Source of the DNA: Lachnospiraceae bacterium
Lineage (GTDB): Bacteria > Bacillota > Clostridia > Lachnospirales > Lachnospiraceae
Length of the DNA: 64,000 nt
NCBI GenBank assembly: GCA_028689655.1
Contig: JAQVCT010000006.1
Coordinates: 62,001 to 126,000 of the forward strand
Direction: 5' to 3'
Shown here: one piece after another, positions 50,461-59,591 of the stretch
How the letters are laid out: the number at the start of each line of letters is the position of its first letter
Numbering within the stretch: position 1 is the first letter of the stretch
Translations under genes and position numbers: made by a program
The notes under the pieces: generated by a model
Told to the model about the DNA's origin: nothing
The model's input: only the letters and a program-made list of their open reading frames with translations
Database searches by the model: none

Positions 50461-51366
50461 TCATATTTTAACAATGGGTGGTTCAGAAAGCTTCTTAATG
50501 GAGGAAGAATATTCCGAGGGTGTCATGCCTGTTATCTTTTTGAACTGCCTTGAAAAATAGTGGATGGAGGTATATCCCAGGGTGTCACTGATCTGGGTGA
50601 AGTTCAACTGCTTGTTGCGGATCAACTGCTTTGCCAGAGTGATCTTCATCTTCGTGAAATAATCGATAACGCCACAGCTATTATGTTCTCTGAAAAGCTT
50701 CTGCAGCTGGGAACGTCCCACCAGATTATCTTTGCAGATCTGTTCGATGGTGAGATGGTTGTACAGATGAAGCTCCAGATAATGCTGAATGCGGGTATAG
50801 AGATCATTATCACTTCTTTCCTTCAATACTTTTGGCCCCTGGGTCTCTATATGAAGTGCAGTGTAGCGGCGAACCATCTGAATCAATAATTGCTCCAGAT
50901 GCAGCTTGATCATCTGTTCACATCCGAAGGGGGAATCCTCTGTGCGCTCCATTCGGGTGAGATAAGGATCATCCAGGGGAGAGGTAAAGACGTTTCTGGA
51001 CTCCATGATGATCTGGGCCAGGAGATTGCGTTCGGATTCGCCGATGGTCAATATTTTTTCCTGGAAAAAACTCATGGCAGGGGAATTACATTCGAAGGTA
51101 ATGACCACCAGGTTGGGTGCAATCAGACCGTTGGACTGCACACTGTGAAATTCATTGGGCTTATGGAAAATGATATCGTCCTTTTTCAGGGAATAGGAAC
51201 GACTTCCGGCGACTACGTTGACCTCACCTTTGTCTACACAGAGAAATTCCCAGAAATTATGAGCCTCTCCTGCAAAAGAAAAATCACTCATGTATTCAAA
51301 GTAATGAATCGTGCAAATCTTATTAATAATAATAGAAGGTTTTAAGGTAATAAATTCAAATCCCAT
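50461..51366 (-). CDS. AraC-family transcriptional regulator
   Basis: This regulator of about 301 residues has an N-terminal cupin sensor (about 20-120; AGEAHNFWEFLCVDKGEVNVV, FHKPNEFHSVQSNG) and a C-terminal pair of AraC helix-turn-helix motifs (about 200-295; LTIEQICKDNLVGRSQLQKLF and FTQISDTLGYTSIHYFSRQF, then KKITGMTPSEYSSS). The start at 51366 has GAGGG 8 nt upstream. It is divergent from the sugar ABC operon at 51782 and is probably its activator; repeated TGCAAAT sites fill the region between. Confidence 0.92.
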   Translation of the reverse strand: MGFEFITLKPSIIINKICTIHYFEYMSDFSFAGEAHNFWEFLCVDKGEVNVVAGSRSYSLKKDDIIFHKPNEFHSVQSNGLIAPNLVVITFECNSPAMSFFQEKILTIGESERNLLAQIIMESRNVFTSPLDDPYLTRMERTEDSPFGCEQMIKLHLEQLLIQMVRRYTALHIETQGPKVLKERSDNDLYTRIQHYLELHLYNHLTIEQICKDNLVGRSQLQKLFREHNSCGVIDYFTKMKITLAKQLIRNKQLNFTQISDTLGYTSIHYFSRQFKKITGMTPSEYSSSIKKLSEPPIVKI

Positions 51367-51435
51367 ATAATTTCCCTCACTTTCCTGCAACTCAAATGAT
51401 CTGTTGGGGCTGCGTTAATTACAATATAACAAATG

Positions 51436-51656
51436 TGCAAATATTTCACATTAATTATACAACCAAATCGGATGATTATGCAAATAATGAGAACAAATAT
51501 GCAAATTTCAGTGGCGAGATATGGCACATAAATTGTGCATTATTTAACAAATATCTTATCTTGAAGAGAATGGTACTGTAAATACTGCACAAAATATGCG
51601 TGCAAAAATTAGAATAATTGTTGAAACTAATTATAAAAGAGGATAATAGTGCAAAT
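51436..51656. promoter_or_regulatory. TGCAAAT repeat cluster between AraC gene and sugar operon
   Basis: The 415-bp gap 51367-51781 contains TGCAAAT at 51436, 51479, 51500 and 51650 and TGCAAAA at 51601, all on the plus strand. The 51479/51500 pair is spaced 21 bp, two helical turns, as AraC-type direct half-sites usually are. Nearer the gene a small hairpin (TGCCAC-TAG-GTGGCA, about 51752-51766) precedes the ribosome site. No gene is seen in the gap. Confidence 0.55.
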
Positions 51657-51781
51657 AAGGGAATCAAAAATATAAAGATATTTCGATATAGAATGATATA
51701 ATGAAATCACAACAAAGAACTGATGTGAAAAACATCAAACAGAAAGTGTTCGTGCCACTAGGTGGCAGAAGGGAGTTACAT

Positions 51782-53110
51782 ATGAAGAGAAAGTTACTTG
51801 CTTTAGTATTAGGATGTGCTTTGACAGTTACAACATTGGTTGGATGCGGTTCCAGCACATCAACAACGACAGGAGATGCAGCAGAAACAGCAGAGACAGC
51901 TGCTGAGACAACAGAGACAGGAGATGCAGCAGCTACGACAGAGGCATCTGGAGACGGATTAGTATACTGGTCCATGTGGGAAGCTACAGAGCCACAAGGA
52001 ATGGCAATCCAGGCAGCAATTGATGCTTTTACAGAAGAGACAGGTATTCCTGTAGATGTTCAGTTCAAAGGACGTACAGGTATCAGAGAGGGTCTTGAAC
52101 CAGCATTGGCAGCAGGCACAAAGATCGATTTATTTGATGAAGACATTGATCGCGTAAATGGTATGTGGGGAGATTACCTTATGGATCTTGAAGAGTTTGT
52201 AAAAGCTTCCGATTATGAAGCAACAGCAATCCCGGGATTAATGTCAGCTTGTAGAGAAGTTGCCGGCGGTACATTGAAATCCATTCCTTATCAGCCAAAC
52301 GTATTTGCTTTCTTCTATAATAAAGACTTATTCGAACAGGCAGGTATCAAAGCAGAGCCTAAGACATGGGATGAATTCCTTACAGTATGCCAGCAGTTAA
52401 AAGATGCAGGTATCACACCACTTACATGTGATGATGCTTACGCAGACTGTATGATTGGTTACCACTTAGGAAGATTAGTTGGAGAAGAAGGTGTTACCGA
52501 CATCGTTAAAAATGGCAAATGGGATGATCCTGCTGTTAAAAAAATGGCAGACGATTACGCAGAATTAGCAGCTAAAGGTTATTTCTCAGAAAATATCGGA
52601 TCTAACGTATGGCCGGCAGGTCAGAACACAGAATTAGCATTAGGCGAAGCAGCTATGTACTTAAATGGATCATGGTTACCTAACGAAGTAAAAGATATGG
52701 CAGGAGAAGACTTCCACTGGGGTTGCTTCAGCTATCCGGCAGTAGAGGGTGGTAAGACAGGTACAGAGGCAGCTAACTACGGTGCTCAGGTATTCGCTAT
52801 CAATAAGAATTCAGAAAAAGGTCAGCAAGCTTTTGATTTGATCTGCAAGATTACAAAAGGTGAATTTGATCAGCAGTTATCAGCAGATTCCGTTGGTATT
52901 CCAGCAGATACATCTAACACAGAATGGCCGGCATTAATCCAGGCTGTACAACCGGTTATGAATGAATGCACAACACGTTACTCATGGGCAGTTGGTATCG
53001 AGTCAAACAATGATATGACACCTATTATCAAAGAGAACTTCATCAAATTGATGGCAGGAACATTAGATTCACAGGGATTTGTAGATGCAATGGTTGCAGC
53101 TGGAAAATAA
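51782..53110 (+). CDS. Sugar ABC transporter substrate-binding lipoprotein (CUT1 family)
   Basis: This 442-residue lipoprotein has the signal MKRKLLALVLGCALTVTTLVGC (lipobox Cys22), then a Thr/Glu/Ala linker (about 25-55), then a family 1 solute-binding fold with VYWSMWEATEPQ, PNVFAFFYNKDLFEQAGI, TWDEFLTVCQQLKDAGITPL, GEAAMYLNGSWLP and FAINKNSEKGQQAFDLI. It binds an oligosaccharide or disaccharide-like ligand. I place the start at 51782 (AAGGGAG upstream); 51701 is an unsupported extension. Its operon includes two permeases and a NahK-like kinase, but no ATPase. Confidence 0.94.
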   Translation: MKRKLLALVLGCALTVTTLVGCGSSTSTTTGDAAETAETAAETTETGDAAATTEASGDGLVYWSMWEATEPQGMAIQAAIDAFTEETGIPVDVQFKGRTGIREGLEPALAAGTKIDLFDEDIDRVNGMWGDYLMDLEEFVKASDYEATAIPGLMSACREVAGGTLKSIPYQPNVFAFFYNKDLFEQAGIKAEPKTWDEFLTVCQQLKDAGITPLTCDDAYADCMIGYHLGRLVGEEGVTDIVKNGKWDDPAVKKMADDYAELAAKGYFSENIGSNVWPAGQNTELALGEAAMYLNGSWLPNEVKDMAGEDFHWGCFSYPAVEGGKTGTEAANYGAQVFAINKNSEKGQQAFDLICKITKGEFDQQLSADSVGIPADTSNTEWPALIQAVQPVMNECTTRYSWAVGIESNNDMTPIIKENFIKLMAGTLDSQGFVDAMVAAGK

Positions 53111-53133
53111 AAAAATAAACTAGAACAAGTATG

Positions 53134-53169
53134 AAAAGGTGGCATCGTTAATACGCTGCCACCTTTTTT
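53134..53169 (+). terminator. Terminator between the binding protein and permease
   Basis: AAAAGGTGGCA and TGCCACCTTTTTT form an 11-bp stem with a T-tract, allowing partial readthrough into the permease genes. Confidence 0.9.
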
Positions 53170-53234
53170 CAAAGAAAACAGGAATCAAATAATATACAGA
53201 GCAAATTAAGACAGTAATTAAGGGGGTTACACAA

Positions 53235-53270
53235 GTGAAAAAAAATAAAACAATGATCATCGTTTTTTAA
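53235..53270 (+). pseudogene. Out-of-frame N-terminus of the first sugar permease
   Basis: GTG 53235 has AGGGGG 8 bp upstream and encodes MKKNKTMIIVF, then stops at TAA (53268-53270) right after a run of six T (53263-53268). Adding one T would give VFLTPAVVMFCLIF, joining this start to the downstream permease frame. This is either a real frameshift, a phase-variable or slippage site, or a sequencing error. Confidence 0.75.
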
Positions 53271-53281
53271 CTCCTGCAGTA

Positions 53282-54142
53282 GTGATGTTTTGTCTCATCT
53301 TTTTATACCCGATTATCAGGACGCTCATGATGAGTTTCTTTAATATTACGGGTGTTACAGATACAATGGACAAATGGAACTTCGTAGGAATTTCAAATTA
53401 CGCAAAACTGTTTACTACCAATGTTTTTGTCACATCTATGGTAAACTTGTTTAAGATCTGGCTGTATGGCGGCATCATCGTAATGTCAATCTCCTTATTG
53501 CTGGCAGTTATCTTAACGAGTGGTATCAGATTTAAAAGATTTTTTAGAGCAATCATATATCTGCCTAACATCGTAAGTGCAGTTGCACTTGCTACCATGT
53601 GGCTTCAATATGTATACAGTCCAAAATTTGGTCTGCTGAAAACCTTTTTCAAGGCGCTGGGACTGGAAAGTCTGGCGAAAGTGCAATGGCTGGATAATGA
53701 ACATAAATTCATGGCACTTTTAATTGCTTATTGCTTCGGAATGGTAGGATACCATATGTTGATCTGGGTGAGTGGTATCGAAAGAATAAGCCCTGAACTA
53801 TATGAAGCAGCTACCATCGATGGTGCAAATAAGCAGAATCAGTTCCGCTACATGACACTTCCTTTGTTAAAAGGTGTGCTGAAAACCAATATTACCATGT
53901 GGTCCGTAACATCTGTTGGATTCTTTATCTGGTCACAGTTATTTTCCAGTGTTACAGCGGATACCAAGACCATTACACCTATGGTGTATATGTACATGCA
54001 GGTATTTGGAGCAGGTAATAATGCAGTGACAGAACGTAATGCAGGATTAGGAGCGGCGGTGGGCGTCGTGCTTAGTGTCTGTGTCGTACTGGTGTTTATC
54101 GCATGTAATAAATTCATCAAAGATGATGATTTAGAATTCTAA
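53282..54142 (+). CDS. Sugar ABC transporter permease 1 (MalF/UgpA-like), frameshifted at its start
   Basis: The in-frame remainder is 286 residues from GTG 53282 (or ATG 53285), with six or so TM helices and the EAA coupling loop PELYEAATIDGANKQNQFRYMTLPLL (in parts at about 176-201). Its natural start is almost certainly GTG 53235, out of frame by one base. Without that start it lacks only about 12 residues before the first helix and has no good ribosome site, so it may be poorly expressed. It pairs with the permease at 54157. Confidence 0.85.
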   Translation: MMFCLIFLYPIIRTLMMSFFNITGVTDTMDKWNFVGISNYAKLFTTNVFVTSMVNLFKIWLYGGIIVMSISLLLAVILTSGIRFKRFFRAIIYLPNIVSAVALATMWLQYVYSPKFGLLKTFFKALGLESLAKVQWLDNEHKFMALLIAYCFGMVGYHMLIWVSGIERISPELYEAATIDGANKQNQFRYMTLPLLKGVLKTNITMWSVTSVGFFIWSQLFSSVTADTKTITPMVYMYMQVFGAGNNAVTERNAGLGAAVGVVLSVCVVLVFIACNKFIKDDDLEF

Positions 54143-54156
54143 GGGAGGAGACCACT

Positions 54157-55035
54157 ATGGCAAGAGAAAAAGAAACCAAAACCAAGATTAACTGGAAAAA
54201 AGAAGCCAAGATGGCTCCGGGATATATTATTTTGATCATATGGGTATTATTTACCGTATGTCTGTTGGGCTGGGTAATCGCAGCCAGCTTTTCTACCACG
54301 AAGGAGATCTTCGCGGGAAATGCATTAAAATTTGAGACAGGATTACATATTGAGAACTATATCAAAGCCTGGAAGGGTGGAAATGTTTCTACTTTCTTTA
54401 CGAACTCTTTGGTATATTCCCTCGTATCCTGCGGCTTACTGATCCTGATCTGTGCACCGGCTGCTTATGTATTATCCAGATTTCGTTTTGTGGCAAATAA
54501 AGTAATACAGTCCAGTTTCGTATCAGCTATGGGTGTACCAATCATTATGGTAGTATTGCCCTTATTCAGTATCGTGGCGAGAATGGATATTTTAAATAAT
54601 GTCATGGCGAATCGTTTCCTACTGATTTTCCTCTATGTGGGAATCAATGTTCCTTATACGACGATCTTTCTGCTGACATTTTTTGCAAATATTTCCAGGA
54701 CCTATGAGGAAGCGGCAGCCATTGATGGATGTTCACCGATGAAGACATTTTGGATCATCATGCTCCCTATGGCACAATCCGGTCTTGCTACTGTTACGAT
54801 TTTTAACTTCATTAATGTGTGGAATGAATATTTCTTATCATTGATCTTCGCAAATTCCGACCAGCTGAGACCCGTTGCGGTGGGATTATATTCCATGATT
54901 AACTCTATGAAGTACACAGGTGACTGGGCAGGTATGTTTGCAGCAGTAGTTATTGTATTCTTACCAACATTCTTCTTATATCTGTTCTTATCAGAAAAGA
55001 TCATTGGTGGTATTACAGGCGGTATTAAGGGATAA
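54157..55035 (+). CDS. Sugar ABC transporter permease 2 (MalG/UgpE-like)
   Basis: This 292-residue membrane protein has six helices, preceded by a basic Lys-rich N-terminus. The EAA loop is seen in TYEEAAAIDGCSPMKTFWIIMLPM (in parts at about 187-209), and NVWNEYFLSLIFANS and GLYSMINSMKYTGDWAGMF are typical for CUT1 importers. GGGAGGAG lies before the start. With no ATPase in the operon, it probably uses the MsmK-type protein at 37922. Confidence 0.94.
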   Translation: MAREKETKTKINWKKEAKMAPGYIILIIWVLFTVCLLGWVIAASFSTTKEIFAGNALKFETGLHIENYIKAWKGGNVSTFFTNSLVYSLVSCGLLILICAPAAYVLSRFRFVANKVIQSSFVSAMGVPIIMVVLPLFSIVARMDILNNVMANRFLLIFLYVGINVPYTTIFLLTFFANISRTYEEAAAIDGCSPMKTFWIIMLPMAQSGLATVTIFNFINVWNEYFLSLIFANSDQLRPVAVGLYSMINSMKYTGDWAGMFAAVVIVFLPTFFLYLFLSEKIIGGITGGIKG

Positions 55036-55066
55036 ATACAAAAGGGAAGAAAGGCATGGAATAAAT

Positions 55067-56173
55067 ATGAACGAGATCATAAATTTACAAAGTATCATAT
55101 CGAATTTTAAATTCCAGGGAAAAGCAGTCAAGGCAGAACCCTATGGAAATGGACATATCAATGATACCTTCTGTCTTGAAAATGAATTGGAGGATGGAAC
55201 ACATAAGAGATATATTCTCCAGCGAATGAATAAAGATATCTTTCTGAAACCAGTGGAACTTATGGAAAATGTCATGGGTGTCACATCCTGGATCAGGAAA
55301 AAAATAATAGCAGCAGGTGGAGATCCGGAGAGGGAGACTTTGAATGTCATTCCGTCCATCGATGGCAACAGTTATTATCTGGATGAAAAAGGTGAGTATT
55401 GGAGAAGTTATATTTTCATCGAGGATGCCACTTGCTTTGACCTGGTAGAGAATCCGGAAGACTTCTATAACAGTGCATTATCCTTTGGAAACTTCCAGAG
55501 ACTGCTGGCAGATTATCCGGCAGCTACTTTGCATGAGACCATTGTAAATTTCCATAATACCGTTGATCGTATGGAGAAATTCAAAAAGGCTGTGGAAGCA
55601 GATAAAGTCGGACTGGCTGGCTCAGCGAAAAAGGAAATCGAATTTGTTATGGAGAGAGCAAATGACACACGTGTCATTTGTGATGCCCTGAGGGACAAAC
55701 AGATTCCATTGAGAGTTACCCATAATGACACAAAGCTCAATAATATTATGATAGACAATCAAACAGGGAAAGGTCTCTGCGTCATTGATCTGGACACCGT
55801 TATGCCGGGTTCCGCATTATATGATTATGGAGATTCCATCCGCTTTGGTGCCAGCACCGCTGCGGAGGATGAAAAGGATCTCTCCAAAGTGAGCTGTGAT
55901 ATGGAACTTTTCAAAGTCTACACAAAAGGTTATATAGAAGGCTGTGGAGGAAGTCTCACAGAGCATGAGATCATGCTGCTTCCTATGGGTGCCAAACTCA
56001 TGACACTGGAATGCGGGATGCGATTCCTTACAGATTATCTGGAGGGAGACGTATACTTCAAGATTCACAGAGAGGGACATAATCTTGACAGGGCGCGTAC
56101 CCAGTTCAAACTCGTAGCCGACATGGAACAGAAGTGGGATCAGATGATGTCCATCGTAAAAGAATACGTGTAA
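55067..56173 (+). CDS. Sugar kinase of the aminoglycoside/choline kinase fold (NahK-like)
   Basis: This 368-residue phosphotransferase has an N-terminal nucleotide lobe (YGNGHINDTFCL; RYILQRMN with the ATP Lys-equivalent region) and the catalytic loop RVTHNDTKLNNIMID (about 222-236) with metal-binding VIDLDTVMPGSALYDYGDSIR. It resembles N-acetylhexosamine 1-kinase (NahK/LnpB), which phosphorylates GlcNAc or GalNAc at C1 after phosphorolysis of lacto- or galacto-N-biose. No phosphorylase lies in the window, so the sugar is uncertain. It follows the permease by 31 bp, so kinase and importer probably serve the same ligand. Confidence 0.82.
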   Translation: MNEIINLQSIISNFKFQGKAVKAEPYGNGHINDTFCLENELEDGTHKRYILQRMNKDIFLKPVELMENVMGVTSWIRKKIIAAGGDPERETLNVIPSIDGNSYYLDEKGEYWRSYIFIEDATCFDLVENPEDFYNSALSFGNFQRLLADYPAATLHETIVNFHNTVDRMEKFKKAVEADKVGLAGSAKKEIEFVMERANDTRVICDALRDKQIPLRVTHNDTKLNNIMIDNQTGKGLCVIDLDTVMPGSALYDYGDSIRFGASTAAEDEKDLSKVSCDMELFKVYTKGYIEGCGGSLTEHEIMLLPMGAKLMTLECGMRFLTDYLEGDVYFKIHREGHNLDRARTQFKLVADMEQKWDQMMSIVKEYV

Positions 56174-56205
56174 TCGTAACTTTATAATGAAATGCCACAC
56201 GATGA

Positions 56206-56300
56206 AAACCAGAATGGGTGTGGGTGATATCACTATTCACAGGCAAATGAACCTGAATTAGCCTATGAATAGCGATACCATCCCACACCTGTTCTGGTTT
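56206..56300. repeat. Long imperfect hairpin after the NahK-like gene
   Basis: A 95-bp imperfect palindrome (AAACCAGAA...TTCTGGTTT outside; GGTGTGGG/CCCACACC and CTATTCA/TGAATAG inside) fills much of the 286-bp gap 56174-56459. CACTATTCA resembles the ends of the MITE-like elements (AACTATTCA), so it may be a distant relative or a terminator-type structure. Confidence 0.6.
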
Positions 56301-56459
56301 CTTTGGGTCATTGAAGTGCGTTCTTCATTAAAAATTAATTTGTTATTTGGCGGTCTCTTGACTATAATTTATAGGTGCAGTAGATTTACAGGTGGAAAAC
56401 CAAAGAAACTGAAAGACAGAAGAGCGCAGACAGAAGAATGCAGATAGAAGGTCGGGAGC

Positions 56460-57395
56460 ATGCAGCAATTAGATAAAGTATTATTGGATATGAGTATAAT
56501 TACGGAGAATAAGTTCGTGAAGCATTACATGGACATAGAGGGCATCGGGATATTTCTACTGGTCGCCTTTATAGGATTGGTGGTGGTAATTGGGATTCTG
56601 TTACTATATGCCAGGCAGTTCGAGGATGGTGAGAGCCGTGAGGAAGAGGACATGATCGATCTGGAAGAGGAGGAGACATTTGACTTAAATAATGAAAAGG
56701 GTCGCGGTCACAGGAAGAGAAAAAAGAAAAAGATGGCTTTGAACAGAACGACCTGTTGGTTCATTGAAAGTTTCTATGAACTGGTATTTTCCAGTACTTC
56801 TATTCTGTTCTTTCTGGCAGCGTACTATCTCATCGATCGTTACCTGGATATTCGGGAGTACAGGGTGCTGTGGGACGAGTACAGCGATGTTTTGTTGATG
56901 GCATTTATCTTTATGTCCATCTTTTTAAATACCTTTCTGGATCATCTGGTGGTATCTCTGCGGACCATCAATTCCAGGCAGAAGGGTGCACTGAGACTGG
57001 TCAGCACCATCTACATGATGCTGATCTTCGGATACATAAGATTTATCTACGATGACTTGAATTATAATGAACTAATTATTTATTTTATGGGATTGGTCAT
57101 AGGGCGATTCGTCTATTTTGATTTTACGTGGAAGGATTTCAGTGAGACCATACGTGGAGTCATCAAGAATCTTCCATTATTATTACTCATAGTAAGTTAT
57201 TCCGGGCTCATGTGCTATGTGGGATTTCGCAGCAAATTTTTACTTACTGCAAATGGCGTTATTGTGAGTATACTCATCGCACATGTTTTCATGGATGTCT
57301 CTATTCTGATCATTCATCATGTGATGAAACACATGAGAGAGGATCGGATGTATAGAAAAGAGAACAAGAAAAAAGCAAAAAACAGAAGAAGATAA
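56460..57395 (+). CDS. Membrane protein of unknown function
   Basis: I do not recognise this 311-residue protein. It has an N-terminal helix (about 30-50), a charged linker rich in Glu, Asp, Lys and Arg (about 55-95; EREEEDMIDLEEEETFDLNN-type), then about seven hydrophobic segments, and a very basic C-terminus (KENKKKAKNRRR). The Arg/Lys blocks suggest cytoplasmic ends. AAGGT lies 8 bp upstream of the start. It has the same direction as the D-lactate dehydrogenase gene. Confidence 0.7.
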   Translation: MQQLDKVLLDMSIITENKFVKHYMDIEGIGIFLLVAFIGLVVVIGILLLYARQFEDGESREEEDMIDLEEEETFDLNNEKGRGHRKRKKKKMALNRTTCWFIESFYELVFSSTSILFFLAAYYLIDRYLDIREYRVLWDEYSDVLLMAFIFMSIFLNTFLDHLVVSLRTINSRQKGALRLVSTIYMMLIFGYIRFIYDDLNYNELIIYFMGLVIGRFVYFDFTWKDFSETIRGVIKNLPLLLLIVSYSGLMCYVGFRSKFLLTANGVIVSILIAHVFMDVSILIIHHVMKHMREDRMYRKENKKKAKNRRR

Positions 57396-57462
57396 ATATA
57401 AATTGGAGTATAATATAATGTAATCGGGTCGTATTGGGACTCGCATATTCAGGAGGCACAAA

Positions 57463-58449
57463 ATGAAAATCTTTTTTTATGCATTGAGAGAGTTTGATGA
57501 ACTTCAATATTGTGAGAAATTCAGGGATGAACTGGGTGTAGATTTTGGCTATTCACCAGAGTATCCCTCATTATCTAATCTGGATCTGGCTAGAGGCTGT
57601 GATACCATCAGCACGACGCCCTGTGATATGTCCGCAGATATTATAGAAGGATTCCATGAGAGAGGGGTAAAATATATTGCCTGCCGTTCCATTGGTTTCG
57701 ACCATGTGAATCGAGAAAAAGCGAAGGAACTGGGTATGAAAGTATCTAACGTGTTCTATCCCCCAAATGGCGTTGCCAATTATGCAATTCTACTGATGAT
57801 GAATGCCCTGCGTAAACTTCCACAGATATTAAAGCGCGGCGAGATTCAGGATTATTCCCTGAAAGGGAAAATTGGACGGGATATATCCAACTGTACGGTG
57901 GGCGTCATCGGAACAGGAAAGATCGGAGAGACGGTCATTAGGAATCTTTCCGGATTTGGATGCAGGATCTATGCCTATGATCTGTATGAAAAAGAATCTG
58001 TAAAACAATATGCGACTTACGTATCACTGGAGGAACTGTATCAGAAAGCCGATGTGATCACATTACATGCCGCAGCTACAGAGGAGAATTATCACCTGAT
58101 CTGTAAGAGGGCAATTGACCAGATGAAGGCTGGTGTGATCATCGTCAATACTTCCCGTGGAAAACTTATCGATACGGAGGATCTGATTGCAGGGTTGGAA
58201 TCCGGTAAGATCGGTGGCGCAGCATTGGATGTGCTGGAAAATGAAAATGGTCTTTACTATTATAAACGCATTGGAGATGTCATTGAAAATCGCGAGATGG
58301 CCATTCTGAGATCTTTCCCCAATGTCATTTTGAGTCCACATACGGCATTCTACACAGAGGAGAACATCGGTTACATGGTAAGAGGCTGCTTTGAAAGCTG
58401 TGTTGCTTTTAATAAAGGAGAAGAAACCATTCATGATGTGAGTTTATAA
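57463..58449 (+). CDS. D-lactate dehydrogenase (D-2-hydroxyacid dehydrogenase family)
   Basis: This 328-residue NAD-dependent enzyme probably reduces pyruvate to D-lactate. It shows the Rossmann motif GVIGTGKIGETVI (about 146-158), YDLYEKE with the NAD-specific Asp, the catalytic Arg in NTSRGKLIDT (about 229-238), Glu in LDVLENENG and His in LSPHTAFYTEENI (about 292-304). FPPNGVANYA-type residues near 103 match the substrate loop (FYPPNGVANYAI). A VanH-like relative is an alternative, but there is no vancomycin gene context. Confidence 0.9.
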   Translation: MKIFFYALREFDELQYCEKFRDELGVDFGYSPEYPSLSNLDLARGCDTISTTPCDMSADIIEGFHERGVKYIACRSIGFDHVNREKAKELGMKVSNVFYPPNGVANYAILLMMNALRKLPQILKRGEIQDYSLKGKIGRDISNCTVGVIGTGKIGETVIRNLSGFGCRIYAYDLYEKESVKQYATYVSLEELYQKADVITLHAAATEENYHLICKRAIDQMKAGVIIVNTSRGKLIDTEDLIAGLESGKIGGAALDVLENENGLYYYKRIGDVIENREMAILRSFPNVILSPHTAFYTEENIGYMVRGCFESCVAFNKGEETIHDVSL

Positions 58450-58500
58450 AAATAATCACAGAATAAAATTATTTAATGAGAATCGGAAGAAGGGAAGCGG

Positions 58501-58935
58501 ATGGGATATATAGCGGATATGCGGGAGATTATCGGTCACGCACCTCTCATCTGTGGTGCTGCAGGTGCGGTGATTCTCAATGATAAGAAACAGATTTTAC
58601 TACAGAGAAGAAGCGATATGGATCTGTGGGGAAATCCCGGCGGTTCCATGGAACTGGGAGAGACCCTGGAGGAAACCATGAGAAGGGAAGTGCTGGAGGA
58701 GACCGGTCTGTCTGTGCAGAATCCCACCTTTCTGACCCTGCTCAGCGGAGAATCGGAACACGTCCTCTATCCCAATGGGGATGAGACGTATTATGTAAAC
58801 GCAATCTATCTGGTGACAGAATATACAGGTAATCTGACGAAGGACGAGGAAAGCCGTGATTTAAAGTTCTTTGATCTGGATCAGATGCCGGAGAATCGGA
58901 CGAAGACTTTGGAACGTATCCTTGAGCTTTTGTAA
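58501..58935 (+). CDS. NUDIX hydrolase
   Basis: This 144-residue NUDIX protein hydrolyses a nucleoside diphosphate-linked compound. The Nudix box is at about 42-64: GSMELGETLEETMRREVLEE, followed by TGL, with REVLEE carrying the metal-binding Glu residues. The substrate (ADP-ribose, oxidised nucleotide or other) is not readable. GAAGGGAAG precedes the start. Its transcription probably ends at a hairpin located inside the convergent TetR gene. Confidence 0.9.
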   Translation: MGYIADMREIIGHAPLICGAAGAVILNDKKQILLQRRSDMDLWGNPGGSMELGETLEETMRREVLEETGLSVQNPTFLTLLSGESEHVLYPNGDETYYVNAIYLVTEYTGNLTKDEESRDLKFFDLDQMPENRTKTLERILELL

Positions 58936-58969
58936 CAGAGTCAAATATCTCGAATATGTTTCCCCGCTT

Positions 58970-59548
58970 TTATGATTTTTCAATGAGATCAAAGGCCTGG
59001 TTACAACATAATAGAATATTTTCCATTAGAATGGATAACGAAATGTCAGGATTCGTTATCCATTTTTTGATGCAGGAAATGATACCTGATTCAAAAAACA
59101 GAGCAATATACGAGTATTGTAAGCCGTTTTCTCTGCATTTATCACCATACTTTTTACTTACATAAGGTGTAAGCACTTCTATTAATCTATTCTCTATATT
59201 GTTAGTGGTATCAAATTGTAAAATAATTCTATATTCAGCTATATGTTCTTCAATATTCATTTCTAACTTCTGGAGAAAAGGACGAAGTTGTTTTCTATTA
59301 GATATTTTATCATTGTCCTCAAATAATTTCGTAATATTATCTATTAAAATATCTTGAAATTCATAAAATGCATCTTCAACGCAAGCGTAATGATTATAGA
59401 AGGTGTTTCTGTTAATATCTGCAGCCGAGGCCAGTTCAGTAATTGTGATTTGATTCAATTGTTTTGTTTTTAGAAGTAAGAGTAAAGCATCTTGAATTGA
59501 TTTTTTCGTTTTCCTTGTTCGTCTGTCAGTTTGAGTTTTCGTTTCCAT
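58970..59548 (-). CDS. TetR-family transcriptional regulator
   Basis: This 192-residue repressor has an N-terminal TetR helix-turn-helix (about 12-60; SIQDALLLLLKTKQLNQITI, TELASAADINRNTFYNHY) and a C-terminal ligand domain. It is divergent from the MMPL export gene, the usual target of such regulators. GGAGG lies 8 nt before the start. The C-terminal coding region (around 59030-59068) contains a perfect terminator-like palindrome. Confidence 0.9.
   Translation of the reverse strand: METKTQTDRRTRKTKKSIQDALLLLLKTKQLNQITITELASAADINRNTFYNHYACVEDAFYEFQDILIDNITKLFEDNDKISNRKQLRPFLQKLEMNIEEHIAEYRIILQFDTTNNIENRLIEVLTPYVSKKYGDKCRENGLQYSYIALFFESGIISCIKKWITNPDISLSILMENILLCCNQAFDLIEKS
59030..59068 (+). 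terminator. Terminator inside the TetR coding sequence (for the NUDIX gene)
   Basis: AATGGATAACGAA (59030-59042) and TTCGTTATCCATT (59052-59064), followed by T to 59068, form a 13-bp perfect stem in plus orientation, 95 bp after the NUDIX stop and wholly within the convergent TetR gene. Confidence 0.8.
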
Positions 59549-59591
59549 AAATTTTCCTCCATACTTTGGAACATTATTTTTATAAAGTGTT

